A stretch of DNA of 64,000 nt from Chengkuizengella sp. SCS-71B (GCF_040100845.1 NZ_JAZHSH010000001.1:434001-498000), one strand, 5' to 3'. Positions 46,456 to 56,473 are shown, numbered from the stretch's first letter. Numbers and translations are program-made. Notes: generated by a model not told the origin, from the letters alone.

Positions 46456-47226
46456 ATGAACATCATGGTGTGCCTGAAACAAACCTTTGATACAGAGGAT
46501 AAAATAATCATTAGTGAGGGTCAGATAAGTGAAGATGGTGTGAAATTCATCATCAATCCTTATGACGAATACGCTTTAGAAGAAGCTATTCGCTTAAAAG
46601 AGCAATATGGAGGCTCAGTTACAGCAATCTCCGTTGGTCCCACACGTGTGGAGAGTGCATTAAGAACGGCGCTAGCTATGGGAGCAGATAAAGCGGTTCT
46701 AATTGATGATGAGAGATTGTTTGGTGATGAATTCACAATTTCAAAAGTTTTGGCTGCATTTTTAAAGCAACAAGATTTCGACTTGATTTTAGGAGGGTAT
46801 ATGTCCGTTGATAATGGTGCAGCTCAAGGAGGAGCACGTTTGGCAGAAGAATTAGATCTTCCTCATATTTATGCGGCAATAAAAGTAGAAGTGAATGGAT
46901 CTCAAATTGAGGTTCAAAGAGATGTAGAGGGAGATATCGAAGTCATTGAAGCAGAACTGCCTCTTTTAATTACAGCACAGCAAGGTTTAAATGAACCGAG
47001 ATATCCTTCTTTACCAGGTATTATGAAAGCCAAGAAAAAACCAATTCAACATGTCACTGCGGAAGACCTCTCCATAGATCTCACACAAATACAAGCAAAA
47101 ACAAACATAAAAGATTTCTCTCTACCACCTGAAAGGCAAGCAGGAAGAATTCTGCAAGGTGAACTAAACGATCAAGTAAACGAACTAGTCCAATGTTTAC
47201 AAAAAGAGGTGAATGCAGTTGGCTAA
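46456..47226 (+). CDS. etfB: electron transfer flavoprotein subunit beta
   Basis: Small ETF subunit that takes electrons from acyl-CoA dehydrogenases with EtfA. Seen: MNIMVCLKQTFDTEDKI, NPYDEYALEEAIRLKEQYGG, the adenine-nucleotide region, and LPLLITAQQGLNEPRYPSLP. At 256 aa it is standard. It overlaps etfA by 14 bases and heads the beta-oxidation cluster. GGGGGCTGAAGT precedes the ATG. Confidence 0.95.
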   Translation: MNIMVCLKQTFDTEDKIIISEGQISEDGVKFIINPYDEYALEEAIRLKEQYGGSVTAISVGPTRVESALRTALAMGADKAVLIDDERLFGDEFTISKVLAAFLKQQDFDLILGGYMSVDNGAAQGGARLAEELDLPHIYAAIKVEVNGSQIEVQRDVEGDIEVIEAELPLLITAQQGLNEPRYPSLPGIMKAKKKPIQHVTAEDLSIDLTQIQAKTNIKDFSLPPERQAGRILQGELNDQVNELVQCLQKEVNAVG

Positions 47227-48199
47227 ACAAGTTGTAGTATTTGCAGAAACCAAAAATGGTAGTTTGCGAAACGTATCCTTAGAAGTTTTAGAAGCAGCAA
47301 GAAGAGTGAACGATGGAGGTTTAATTACAGCTGTTTTGTTTGGCAGCCAACCTGAAACTCTAGCAGATTCACTAGCTGAATATGGAGCAAGTGAAGTTAT
47401 ATTCATAGAAAATGAGTCTTTAGATACGTATACTACCGATGGATATACCCAAGCATTCACTTCCATCATTGAAGAAAAAAATCCAGATATCATCTTAATG
47501 CCACATACAGCTTTAGGTAAAGACTTTGCTCCTCGTGTTGCAGCTCGCTTAGGTTGTGGATTAATTACGGATTGTACGGATGTTGAAATCAATGAAGGAA
47601 ATATCGTATTTACCCGACCGATTTATGCAGGCAAGGCGTTTCAAAGGAGGGTGGTATCTGATGATAAGATTTTTGCTACAATACGGCCAAACAATATACC
47701 ATGCTCTAAAGTGGATCAAAATGAAACTGCAAAAAAAATACAAAAGACATTAAACCTAGATGAAATTCGAACTACTGTTAAAGAAGTCATTCAAAAAACT
47801 ACAGATGGGGTTGACCTATCCGAAGCGAAAATCATAGTAGCTGGAGGCAGGGGGGTGAAAAGCGCAGCAGGCTTTGAACCTTTAAAAGAACTAGCACAGG
47901 TAATTGGAGCGGCAGTCGGTGCCTCAAGAGGTGCTTGTGACGCGGAATATTGTGATTATGCACTTCAAATTGGTCAAACAGGAAAAGTAGTGACACCTGA
48001 TTTATATATCGCATGCGGTATTTCAGGTGCTATACAACATTTGGCGGGTATGTCGAATTCAAAAATCATAGTGGCCATTAATAAGGACCCTGAAGCCCCA
48101 ATATTTGATATTGCAGATTACGGCATAGTAGGGGATTTATTTGAAGTAGTCCCATTATTAACGAAACAGTTTGAGCGAACGCTATCAGATCATAGCTGA
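47213..48199 (+). CDS. etfA: electron transfer flavoprotein subunit alpha
   Basis: Large ETF subunit binding FAD. The C-terminal FAD domain is clear: IVAGGRGVKSAAGFEPLKELA, GAAVGASRGACDAEYC, QIGQTGKVVTPDLYIACGIS and GAIQHLAGMSNSKIIVAINKD. At 328 aa it is full length. The ATG overlaps the end of etfB, with AGAGGTGA just before it. It works with EtfB to pass electrons from FadE to the quinone pool. Confidence 0.96.
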   Translation: MQLAKQVVVFAETKNGSLRNVSLEVLEAARRVNDGGLITAVLFGSQPETLADSLAEYGASEVIFIENESLDTYTTDGYTQAFTSIIEEKNPDIILMPHTALGKDFAPRVAARLGCGLITDCTDVEINEGNIVFTRPIYAGKAFQRRVVSDDKIFATIRPNNIPCSKVDQNETAKKIQKTLNLDEIRTTVKEVIQKTTDGVDLSEAKIIVAGGRGVKSAAGFEPLKELAQVIGAAVGASRGACDAEYCDYALQIGQTGKVVTPDLYIACGISGAIQHLAGMSNSKIIVAINKDPEAPIFDIADYGIVGDLFEVVPLLTKQFERTLSDHS

Positions 48200-48282
48200 T
48201 TTGGTTCCAATTGCATCAAAACACGTTTGATAGAGAGATGAATAAATCGATTTTAAAAAATTTGAAATAAGAGGTGGTAATG

Positions 48283-49956
48283 ATGCCAAACAATCCATGG
48301 AATAAATGTTATCCAGCGGAGATTCAACCACACCTTGATTATCCTGACTATCGAATCTCAGATTACTTAAAGTTGACCGCAGAGCAATTTCCTGATCATA
48401 AAGCGATTCATTTCTTCGGTAAAGAAATGACTTTTCAAGAACTGTTAACTCGTTCGTATCAAGTTGCAAATGGACTGAAGGAATTGGGTATGAAGAAGGG
48501 TGATCGCGTTGCGATTATGTTACCTAATACACCTCAGTTTGTATATTGTTATTTCGGTGTTTTATTTGCAGGAGGTATCGTTGTACAAACGAATCCATTG
48601 TATGTAGAAAGAGAACTTGAACATCACTTTTCAGATTCGGAGGCCAAGATTGTTTTTTGTTTAGATTTGGTCTATCCACGAATTAAAGCTGTGAAAGAAA
48701 AGGTAGGTTTGGAACATATTTTCACCACAAGCATTCCCGATGGGCTTCCTCCACTCAAAAAAATGTTATATCCTCTAGTTCAAAAAATCAAAAAAGGACC
48801 AACTGTAGACATAGATTATAGTAAAGAGCCAATTCAAACTTTACATCAATTTATGGAAAAATCCAATAGCACACCTGTGGAAGATCCTTGTGGCCCAGAT
48901 GATGTAGCTGTTCTTCAATATACTGGTGGTACAACAGGATCACCAAAAGGAGTCATGCTAACTCATAAAAATCTAGTGGCCAATGTTACACAATGTCAGG
49001 CTTGGGCATATAAAACGGAAAGAGGAGAAGAAACTGTACTAGCTGTAGTCCCTTTATTCCATGTGTATGGAATGACGATTTGTATGCTTTTTGCAGCAGC
49101 TCATGCAGCTAAACTGGTTTTAATTCCTAAATTTGATATCGATGTCTTGATGAAGACGATTAAAACACAAAAACCAACATTTTTCCCAGGCGCTCCAACT
49201 TTGTATCAAGGAATTATAAATCATCCGAAAGTAACCGAAACAGATCTATCTTCTATCAAGTTCTGTATTAGTGGATCAGCTCCATTACCTCTAAATACAC
49301 AAGCTAAGTTTGAGGAGCTAACCGGTGGTAAATTAGTGGAAGGTTATGGATTATCTGAAGCCTCTCCTGTTATTTGCGGTAATCCAGTATGGGGAAAAAA
49401 TGTGAATGGAAGTATTGGTGTCCCATGGCCAGATACAGAATGCAAAGTTGTCAACCCTGAAGGTGAAGAAGTAAAAACAGGTGAATTAGGAGAAATCATC
49501 GGCAAAGGCCCGCAGGTTATGAAAGGGTATTGGAACAATCCAGAAGAAACTGAGGCAACCATAAAAGATGGCTGGTTATACACAGGGGACATGGGTTATA
49601 TGGACGAAAACGGTTATTTCTACATTGTAGATCGGAAAAAGGACCTCATCATTGCTGGAGGATACAATATATATCCTAGAGATGTGGAAGAAGTATTATA
49701 TGAGCACCCTGTGGTGAAGGAAGCCATTGTTTTAGGTGTTCCTGATGAATATCGCGGTGAAACTATCAAAGCTTATATCGTAAAAAAAGAAGGATTCACC
49801 ATTTCAGAGGAGGCGCTAGACCAATACTGTCGCTCCAAGCTTGCTGCCTTTAAAGTGCCTAGAATTTACGAGTTCAGGGATGAACTTCCTAAATCCATTG
49901 TAGGTAAAATACTACGCAGAAAGTTAAAAGAAGAGGAAGAGGAAAAATTAGCTTAA
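48283..49956 (+). CDS. lcfA: long-chain fatty-acid-CoA ligase
   Basis: Activates fatty acids to acyl-CoA with ATP. Seen: AMP-binding motif YTGGTTGSPKGVMLTHKNL, ISGSAPLPLNTQAKFEELTGG, EGYGLSEASPV, WLYTGDMGYMDENGYFYIVDRKKD and catalytic Lys near the C-terminus (PKSIVGKILRRKL). The ATG 48283 (MPNNPWNKCYP) was chosen, 5 bases after GAGGTGG; 557 aa. It lies between etfA and fadN, in a set devoted to beta-oxidation. Confidence 0.94.
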   Translation: MPNNPWNKCYPAEIQPHLDYPDYRISDYLKLTAEQFPDHKAIHFFGKEMTFQELLTRSYQVANGLKELGMKKGDRVAIMLPNTPQFVYCYFGVLFAGGIVVQTNPLYVERELEHHFSDSEAKIVFCLDLVYPRIKAVKEKVGLEHIFTTSIPDGLPPLKKMLYPLVQKIKKGPTVDIDYSKEPIQTLHQFMEKSNSTPVEDPCGPDDVAVLQYTGGTTGSPKGVMLTHKNLVANVTQCQAWAYKTERGEETVLAVVPLFHVYGMTICMLFAAAHAAKLVLIPKFDIDVLMKTIKTQKPTFFPGAPTLYQGIINHPKVTETDLSSIKFCISGSAPLPLNTQAKFEELTGGKLVEGYGLSEASPVICGNPVWGKNVNGSIGVPWPDTECKVVNPEGEEVKTGELGEIIGKGPQVMKGYWNNPEETEATIKDGWLYTGDMGYMDENGYFYIVDRKKDLIIAGGYNIYPRDVEEVLYEHPVVKEAIVLGVPDEYRGETIKAYIVKKEGFTISEEALDQYCRSKLAAFKVPRIYEFRDELPKSIVGKILRRKLKEEEEEKLA

Positions 49957-49968
49957 GGAGTGGTGATC

Positions 49969-52341
49969 ATGGAGAGGACAATTCGTAAAGCAGCAGTTTT
50001 GGGCTCAGGTGTGATGGGAGCGGCAATCGCTGCACATTTAGCGAATGTAGGCATTCAAACCTTACTGTTAGACATGGCTCCAAAAGGAGAAACAGATCCG
50101 AACAAGATGAATGACATCGTTGAAGCTTCTAAAAAAAACCTATTGAAAAACAAACCAAGTCCCCTATTCACAAAAGAGGTTTTAGATCGTATAGAGGTAG
50201 GCAATTTTGATGACGATTTACATCGTATTGCAGATGTGGATTGGGTAATCGAAGTCATTATTGAAAATCTTGAAATTAAACAAGAATTTTTCAAAAAAAT
50301 AGAACAGTATTGGAATCCAGACACCATTGTGAGCTCTAACACTTCTGGTATTTCCGTTCATGCCATATGTGAGAATAACTCTGAGCAGTTTAAAAAACAC
50401 TTTTTAGGCACTCATTTTTTTAATCCCCCTAGATATATGAAACTGCTTGAGTTTATCCCTACTAAACATACAGATCCGAACATCGTATCTTTTATGAAGA
50501 ACTTTTGTGAGAAGAAAATAGGAAAAGGGGTAGTTATTGCCAAAGACACACCTAACTTTATTGCAAATCGAATTGGTACCTACGGTCTTTTATGCTCGCT
50601 TAAACAGATGGAAAAACTAGGTCTGACAATATCTGAAGTAGATGAATTGACAGGTCCTTTAATAGGTAGACCCAAAAGTGCTACATTTCGTACATTGGAT
50701 TTAGTGGGTATTGATACGTTTGTTTTAGTTGCTAATACTGTGTTTGAAAATGTAACAGATACTGAAGAGAAGGAAATATTTAAAGTCCCTGAACTGATGG
50801 AGTACATGGTCGAACAAGGATATATAGGGGATAAAGCAGGATCTGGTTTTTATCAGAAAAAACGCACGAATACTGGAAAGGTGATATTAGAACTTGATGT
50901 TGCAAATAAAACTTACATTCCTAGAAGTAAAAGTAATTTGAGTTCCATAGAAGCAGCAAAAAATACAAAAGGTCTGAAAAACAAGTTAAAAGTCCTGATT
51001 GAGTCAGATGATAAAGGTGGAAAATTCACTTGGGAACTTATGAAGAAAGGCTGGTTATACGCTGCAAATAAGGTCCCTGAAATATCGGATGATATTAGAG
51101 CTGTGGATGAAGCCATGAAATGGGGATTTAATTGGGATCTTGGACCATTTGAAGCTTGGGATGCAGTCGGCGTTGTAGATACCGTTTCACGAATGAAAGA
51201 AGAAGGTGAGAAAATCCCTGCGTGGATTGAGTCCATGCTTGCCTCAGGAAAAACCTCTTTTTATGAAAAACAAGGTGACAAAACCTTCTATATTAAAATG
51301 GACGGTGGTTTAAAAGAAAAAGATATTCCAAAAGAGATCATTTCTTTAGAACAATTAAAAGAAAAAAATGGAGTGATCAAGAGTAATACAGGGGCTAGCT
51401 TATTTGATATCGGAGATGATATCGCTTGCCTTCAGTTCCATTCAATGAACAATACAATAGGACCTGATGTTTTACAAATGGTTCCCATCTCTTTAGAAGA
51501 GGTACGTAGAAATTATCGAGGCCTAGTCATTGGTCATCAAAAAGGAAAGAACTTTTGTGTAGGTGCTAATTTAATGATGTTGCTGATGGCGGCACAAGAT
51601 GAAGATTGGTATGAGATTGAACAGATGATACAAGGTTTTCATCAAATGGCGATGGGATTAAAGTACTTTGAAAAACCAATTGTCACCACCCCGTTTGGTA
51701 TGACGTTAGGTGGTGGTGTAGAAGTCTGTTTACCATCTTCTCATGTGCAAGCTTCTGCTGAAACTTACATGGGTCTCGTTGAGATGGGGGTTGGTTTGAT
51801 CCCAGCAGGTGGGGGTACAAAAGAAATGTTAGTCCGTTCCACCGCTCCTGTTGATATTGATAAAACGATTGATTTACAGCCATTTGTGAACCGTGTATTT
51901 GAGACGATAGGAATGGCCAAAGTTTCTACGAGTGCAGCGGATGCCAAGGACCTTGGTTTATTAAAAGCATCAGATCGAATCACGATGCATCCAGATCATT
52001 TAATTTATGATGCTAAGCAAGCTGCGCTCGGGATGTCCATTGCCGGTTATGAACCGCCAATACAGAAGAAAGTAAGAGTAGTGGGTGAACCAGGACTCGC
52101 TGCATTGAAAATGGGATTATATCAAATGAAAATGAGTGGATTTATCAGTGAGCATGATGAGCTGATTGGCACACATCTTGCTAACATATTATCTGGTGGT
52201 AAGGTAGCAGCAAATAGCCTTGTTTCCGAAAAGCATTTACTGGAATTAGAACTTGAAGCCTTCTTAAGTTTATGTGGAGAACCGAAATCGCAAGAACGTA
52301 TACAGCACATGTTACTAACAAGAAAACCGTTACGTAATTAA
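49969..52341 (+). CDS. fadN: 3-hydroxyacyl-CoA dehydrogenase / enoyl-CoA hydratase
   Basis: Bifunctional beta-oxidation enzyme. The N-terminal NAD-binding site is AAVLGSGVMGAAIAAHLANVG; the dehydrogenase C-domain has FFNPPRYMKLLEF and a second copy region with DEAMKWGFNWDLGPFEAWD; the C-terminal part (about 490-790) is the crotonase-like hydratase domain with GKNFCVGANLMML. The order dehydrogenase then hydratase is that of B. subtilis FadN, the reverse of E. coli FadB. The ATG 49969 is 8 bases after AAGGAG; 790 aa. Confidence 0.95.
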   Translation: MERTIRKAAVLGSGVMGAAIAAHLANVGIQTLLLDMAPKGETDPNKMNDIVEASKKNLLKNKPSPLFTKEVLDRIEVGNFDDDLHRIADVDWVIEVIIENLEIKQEFFKKIEQYWNPDTIVSSNTSGISVHAICENNSEQFKKHFLGTHFFNPPRYMKLLEFIPTKHTDPNIVSFMKNFCEKKIGKGVVIAKDTPNFIANRIGTYGLLCSLKQMEKLGLTISEVDELTGPLIGRPKSATFRTLDLVGIDTFVLVANTVFENVTDTEEKEIFKVPELMEYMVEQGYIGDKAGSGFYQKKRTNTGKVILELDVANKTYIPRSKSNLSSIEAAKNTKGLKNKLKVLIESDDKGGKFTWELMKKGWLYAANKVPEISDDIRAVDEAMKWGFNWDLGPFEAWDAVGVVDTVSRMKEEGEKIPAWIESMLASGKTSFYEKQGDKTFYIKMDGGLKEKDIPKEIISLEQLKEKNGVIKSNTGASLFDIGDDIACLQFHSMNNTIGPDVLQMVPISLEEVRRNYRGLVIGHQKGKNFCVGANLMMLLMAAQDEDWYEIEQMIQGFHQMAMGLKYFEKPIVTTPFGMTLGGGVEVCLPSSHVQASAETYMGLVEMGVGLIPAGGGTKEMLVRSTAPVDIDKTIDLQPFVNRVFETIGMAKVSTSAADAKDLGLLKASDRITMHPDHLIYDAKQAALGMSIAGYEPPIQKKVRVVGEPGLAALKMGLYQMKMSGFISEHDELIGTHLANILSGGKVAANSLVSEKHLLELELEAFLSLCGEPKSQERIQHMLLTRKPLRN

Positions 52342-52374
52342 GTTTCTAATGATTCTATTTGAGGAGAGGATAGG

Positions 52375-53553
52375 ATGAAGGAAGCAGTTATTGTTTCAGC
52401 AGTGAGAACTCCGATGGGCAAAGCTCATAAAGGTTCACTTGCTCAAACTCGTGCAGAGGATTTAGGGGCTTTAGTTGTTGAAGAAGTAATTAATCGAACC
52501 GCAGGTTTAACAAAACAGGAAATAGAAGATGTTATTATCGGATGTGCGATGCCAGAAGGTGAGCAGGGTTTGAATATGGGACGGATTATATCCTTGCGTG
52601 CAGGTTTACCGGACCATGTACCTGCATTAACCGTGAATCGATTTTGTGCCTCAGGTTTACAATCCATTGCTTTTGCAGCTGAACGGATACAATGTGGTTC
52701 TGCAGAAGTGATGGTAGCTGGCGGGGTGGAGAGCATGAGTCATGTTCCTATGTCGGGATTTAAACTACAACCGAATCCTTATTTAGTAGATTCACGTCCT
52801 GAGGTATATATACAAATGGGTGTTACCGCTGAAAATGTTGCGAAAAAATATGATATCAATCGAGAAAAGCAAGATGCTTTTGCAGTGAGGAGCCATCAAA
52901 AAGCGGCCTCAGCGATTAATGAGGGAAAATTTAAAGAAGAGATTGTTCCTGTCTCTGTGACACAATCGTTTATAAATAAAAGTGGAAAACAAGAAGAGAC
53001 TTCCTTTTTATTAGAAACAGACGAAGGAGTGCGTCCAGATAGTTCTATAGATGTGCTCTCGAGATTAAAGCCTGCTTTTTTTACAAAAGGAACTGTAACC
53101 GCGGGGAACTCTTCCCAAATGAATGATGCGGCATCTGCTGTCGTTGTCATGACTCGTGAAAAAGCAGCACAATTAGGTTTAAAACCGATGGCTATATTTC
53201 GATCTTTTGCAGTTTCAGGCGTAGCACCGGAGATTATGGGGATCGGACCAGTAGATGCGATACCCAAAGCGATAAAACAAGCAGGTTTAACGTTGCAGGA
53301 TATAGATCTTTTTGAAATAAATGAAGCTTTTGCTGCACAATGTGTAGCAGTCATTGAACAAGTAGGCATAGATATTGATAAAGTGAATGTCAATGGAGGT
53401 GGTATTGCTTTAGGTCATCCACTCGGTTGTACAGGTACGAAATTAACAACCACTCTATTATATGAAGCAAGAAGGAGAAAGAGCAAATTTGGAGTGGTAA
53501 GCATGTGTATTGGTGGGGGAATGGGAGCTGCTGGAGTATTTGAATTTGTTTGA
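52375..53553 (+). CDS. fadA: acetyl-CoA C-acyltransferase (3-ketoacyl-CoA thiolase)
   Basis: Thiolase that cleaves 3-ketoacyl-CoA. Seen: nucleophilic Cys in NRFCASGLQSIAFAAERI, NEAFAAQCVAVIEQ, NVNGGGIALGHPLGCTGTKL with catalytic His, and the terminal SMCIGGGMGAAGVFE with catalytic Cys. At 392 aa it is full length. GAGGAGAGGA precedes the ATG. It is 33 bases after fadN. Confidence 0.96.
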   Translation: MKEAVIVSAVRTPMGKAHKGSLAQTRAEDLGALVVEEVINRTAGLTKQEIEDVIIGCAMPEGEQGLNMGRIISLRAGLPDHVPALTVNRFCASGLQSIAFAAERIQCGSAEVMVAGGVESMSHVPMSGFKLQPNPYLVDSRPEVYIQMGVTAENVAKKYDINREKQDAFAVRSHQKAASAINEGKFKEEIVPVSVTQSFINKSGKQEETSFLLETDEGVRPDSSIDVLSRLKPAFFTKGTVTAGNSSQMNDAASAVVVMTREKAAQLGLKPMAIFRSFAVSGVAPEIMGIGPVDAIPKAIKQAGLTLQDIDLFEINEAFAAQCVAVIEQVGIDIDKVNVNGGGIALGHPLGCTGTKLTTTLLYEARRRKSKFGVVSMCIGGGMGAAGVFEFV

Positions 53554-53746
53554 TGCAAAACAAATGTATTCTTCAGTTTCATTCGTTTATAAAATGAAGA
53601 AGGGAGGAACGTTTGTCAAAACATATTGTATAACTTCATGAAAAATGACATCCGAACTTCATTCTTTGAAATGTCAATCTTTAATTGATGTGGAAACAGT
53701 AACTTTCCATTTAATATTTGGCTTAGGGTTTTGACAACGGCAATGG

Positions 53747-55534
53747 ATGACTATGAAAGCCAATAACCTCGTGAAAGGTGGCAACTTTTTATTAAGTGAG
53801 GTGGATGCTTCCGCAGTTTTTACACCAGAGGATTGTACTGAAGAACATCTTATGATTGCAAACTTATCTGAAAGCTTTATTGATCAAGAAATCGATCCTT
53901 TTGACGATGTTTTGGAAACGCAAGACTTCACTTTGTTAGTAAGGCTGGTTAAAAAAGCTGGAGAATTAGGGCTGTTAGGGGCTTCAGTCCCTGTAGAGTA
54001 TGGTGGGACTAGTTTAGATCGAATTAGTTCCACTTTAATTTCTGAAAAAATGGTTCGAAGCAGTTCTTATTCACTAACCATTGCAGCTCACATTGGGATT
54101 GGAACTTTACCCATCGTTCTGTTTGGAACAAAAGATCAAAAGCAAAAATATTTACCTCCGTCAGTGAGTGGGGATCAAATTTTTGCTTATTGTTTAACTG
54201 AACCTTCTTCCGGCTCAGATGCGTTGAATGCAAAAACTACAGCTGTGTTAAGTGAGGATGCTTCACACTACATTTTAAATGGTACGAAACAATTTATTAC
54301 GAATGCTGCTTTTGCAGATGTATTCATCGTATACGCGAAAGTGGATGGTGAAAGTTTTACCACATTTATTGTAGAAAAAAAGTTTAAAGGTGTTTCCACA
54401 GGTGCAGAGGAGAAAAAAATGGGAATCAAAGGTTCTTCCACTCGGCAGCTTATATTGGAAGATGTTTACGTTCCTATTGAAAATGTATTAGGTGAGGTAG
54501 GAAAAGGTCATGTGATTGCATTTAACATCTTAAATCTAGGGCGTTATTCACTGGCAGCAGGTTGTGTTGGTTCAAGTAAATGGGCCATTGAGCTTGCAGT
54601 ACAATATGGCTGTCAGCGAAAACAGTTTAACAAAACAATTACTGAATTCCCCTTAATTCAGAAAAAAATTGCAGACATGACGATTTATACTTATGCGGCT
54701 GAGAGCATGGTATTTCGAACAGGTGGATTAATGGATGCAACGAGAAAAGCAATAGATTTAAATACGGAGGATCATGAAAGACAGGTGATAGAAGGCATTG
54801 CTGAGTATGCGATAGAATGTTCAATGAATAAAGTGTTTGCAACAGAGTGTTTGGATTTTGTTGCTGATGAAAGTTTACAAATTCATGGGGGTTACGGATT
54901 TATACAAGAATATAAAATTGAACGGATTTATCGAGATTCTAGAATTAATCGCATTTTTGAAGGCACAAACGAAATTAATCGCCTATTGATTCCAAACCAG
55001 TTGTTGCGAAGGGCCATGAAAGGTGAGCTTCCACTTATGGAAGCGGCAGAAAAATTAGAAAAGGAGCTTGTTACCTATATTCCTTCTAAATGGGATGAGG
55101 GAGTGCCACTAATACAGGAAAAAGCAATGTTAAGCTCCGCTAAGAAAATCTTTTTGATGGTGTTGGGGACTACATTTAAACAATACAAACAAGAGTTGGA
55201 GGAACAACAAGAGATTTTAGAAATCATTGCAAATCTAGCGATTCAAATTTATGCGATGGAATCGGTTATTATAAGGACGAAAAAAGCAATTGACAATGAA
55301 GGTATTGTAAGAGCTAAACAAAAGTGGAATATTACAGTAGCATTAACTCAGGAAAGTTTCGCAAAGGTAGAGAGTATGGCGAAGGAAGCATTTGTCATGA
55401 TGTTAGATGGAGATGAACGAAAAATGACTCTGGCTATTTTGAAAAAAATAATTCGGTTTAATCTCAGAAACTTACTTCCAATCAAACGTCAAATAGCAGC
55501 TAGAATCATTGATAGTAAAAAATATGTTGTGTAG
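53747..55534 (+). CDS. fadE: acyl-CoA dehydrogenase FadE
   Basis: Flavin enzyme for the first beta-oxidation step. Seen: N-terminal NLVKGGNFLLSEVDASAVFT, FAYCLTEPSSGSDA, NGTKQFITNAAFAD, KMGIKGSSTRQLILEDVYVP and the IHGGYGFIQEYKIERIYRDSR motif, with the catalytic Glu in FEGTNEINRLLIP. At 595 aa with an extra C-terminal helical domain it is the long FadE type of B. subtilis. A 193-base gap separates it from fadA, unlike the tight B. subtilis order, so it may have its own promoter. The start lacks a strong ribosome site; MKANNLV two codons later is an alternative. Confidence 0.94.
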   Translation: MTMKANNLVKGGNFLLSEVDASAVFTPEDCTEEHLMIANLSESFIDQEIDPFDDVLETQDFTLLVRLVKKAGELGLLGASVPVEYGGTSLDRISSTLISEKMVRSSSYSLTIAAHIGIGTLPIVLFGTKDQKQKYLPPSVSGDQIFAYCLTEPSSGSDALNAKTTAVLSEDASHYILNGTKQFITNAAFADVFIVYAKVDGESFTTFIVEKKFKGVSTGAEEKKMGIKGSSTRQLILEDVYVPIENVLGEVGKGHVIAFNILNLGRYSLAAGCVGSSKWAIELAVQYGCQRKQFNKTITEFPLIQKKIADMTIYTYAAESMVFRTGGLMDATRKAIDLNTEDHERQVIEGIAEYAIECSMNKVFATECLDFVADESLQIHGGYGFIQEYKIERIYRDSRINRIFEGTNEINRLLIPNQLLRRAMKGELPLMEAAEKLEKELVTYIPSKWDEGVPLIQEKAMLSSAKKIFLMVLGTTFKQYKQELEEQQEILEIIANLAIQIYAMESVIIRTKKAIDNEGIVRAKQKWNITVALTQESFAKVESMAKEAFVMMLDGDERKMTLAILKKIIRFNLRNLLPIKRQIAARIIDSKKYVV

Positions 55535-55540
55535 GTTGTT

Positions 55541-55608
55541 TCTCGCTAATCAGGTGGAGTTAGAGTCTCCATCTGATTTTTCGATGTTTAAGCTTTGCTT
55601 AGTTCACT
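55541..55608 (+). repeat. family A repeat, copy 4 (partial)
   Basis: Contains GCTAATCAGGTGGAG, GTCTCCATCTGATT, CGATGTTTAAGCTTTGCTTA and GTTCACT, with the left hairpin missing and a four-base deletion near the right end. Confidence 0.8.
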
Positions 55609-55678
55609 GTGGCCTTTTAGCCTAGAAGCTTGCTGATTTAACGAGTTTCTTTAGGATCCACTTAAAGGGAGCTTACAA

Positions 55679-55713
55679 AAAAAGGACACCTTGTGGAGAT
55701 GTCCTTTAGAAAG
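55679..55713. terminator. bidirectional terminator
   Basis: AAAAAAAGGACACC and GGAGATGTCCTTT form a stem; on the minus strand it ends in seven T residues and should terminate the small membrane-protein gene. Confidence 0.85.
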
Positions 55714-55720
55714 CCAAACT

Positions 55721-56047
55721 TTAAATAAAGAAAAATGCTGCGAATGCAAATGGGATTAAGAATAATGCAGAGATAGCTGCAAAACCTAGAGCAAACCGGG
55801 CACCTAAAAATGGAAAGAAGGAGATCGATGCTTTTTCTCCCGCATCTTTAAGCTGAGCTTTTGCCTTTTTAGAGCTTGTAGTCGAGATGTTAGAGGGTCC
55901 TCCATAACCAGAATCAAAATGTAAACATCCTCCAGAAACATCTTGAAGATAACCATGTACCGTAGTGCCATCATGTAATACTGCACACACATGCTGACCT
56001 ACACAAGGAGTGCAAGTTGACTCATTTATAGGATATATCTCTCTCAT
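55721..56047 (-). CDS. small cysteine-containing membrane protein
   Basis: Unrecognised 108-aa protein. The N-terminus carries CTPCVGQHVCAVLHDG, with a CxxC and a third Cys, followed by a short beta-rich region (VHGYLQDVSGGCLHFDSG) that looks like a small barrel. The last 45 residues are strongly hydrophobic with two possible membrane segments. The start ATG 56047 is preceded by AAAGGAGG. Cys pattern and length would fit a spore-coat or envelope protein, but this is not established. Confidence 0.65.
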   Translation of the reverse strand: MREIYPINESTCTPCVGQHVCAVLHDGTTVHGYLQDVSGGCLHFDSGYGGPSNISTTSSKKAKAQLKDAGEKASISFFPFLGARFALGFAAISALFLIPFAFAAFFFI

Positions 56048-56074
56048 GATATTTTTCCTCCTTTCTATACACAA

Positions 56075-56473
56075 CCTGTATAAAAGTAATTTAACAACCT
56101 TTGAATAGGATATTTCTTGATATTGTATGCACTGCTGTGCTCTTGTGCTTGGATATCAGTCTATTTTTGAGGCACTTTAATAGCAGTTTATTTTATAACT
56201 TAGGAATTTTATAAAATTTCAAATTCTAAGTTTCAACAAAAACTATCTCTAAAGAAGTATTACAGCTACCTCCTCGAGAGACTCCGATAGGAGTTTTTGT
56301 TCAAATCTTTTATAAAATTTGAAATGTAAGAGTTGTGCAGGAGGGGGAGAGGTGAGAGGTGATGCTCCTAAAAATAATCATCACCATCAATTGTCTTTTG
56401 ACATACATTGTGATGTGTGGATGAAACACTGGATATAGGCAGTGAGTGGACACCATGTTATAGAATGAAAAAC
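56075..56473. other. intergenic region with family F repeat
   Basis: Holds the third family F repeat. A ribosome-site-like GAGAGGTGAGAGGTGATGC is present near 56350 with only a 20-codon frame after it; not accepted as a gene. Confidence 0.45.
56235..56302. repeat. family F repeat, copy 3
   Basis: Begins AACAAAAACTATCTC and ends ACTCCGATAGGAGTTTTTGT with TC. Terminal inverted repeats AACAAAAACT / AGTTTTTGTT are perfect over 10 bases. The left flank AATTCTAAGTTTC matches that of copy 2. Confidence 0.88.

Noticed and set aside
56350..56425. Twenty-codon hydrophobic peptide with a GAGGTGATG start
   Set aside because: The ATG lies directly on the ribosome-site-like sequence and the peptide is not clearly of a toxin family; could be a decayed toxin locus but is unsupported.
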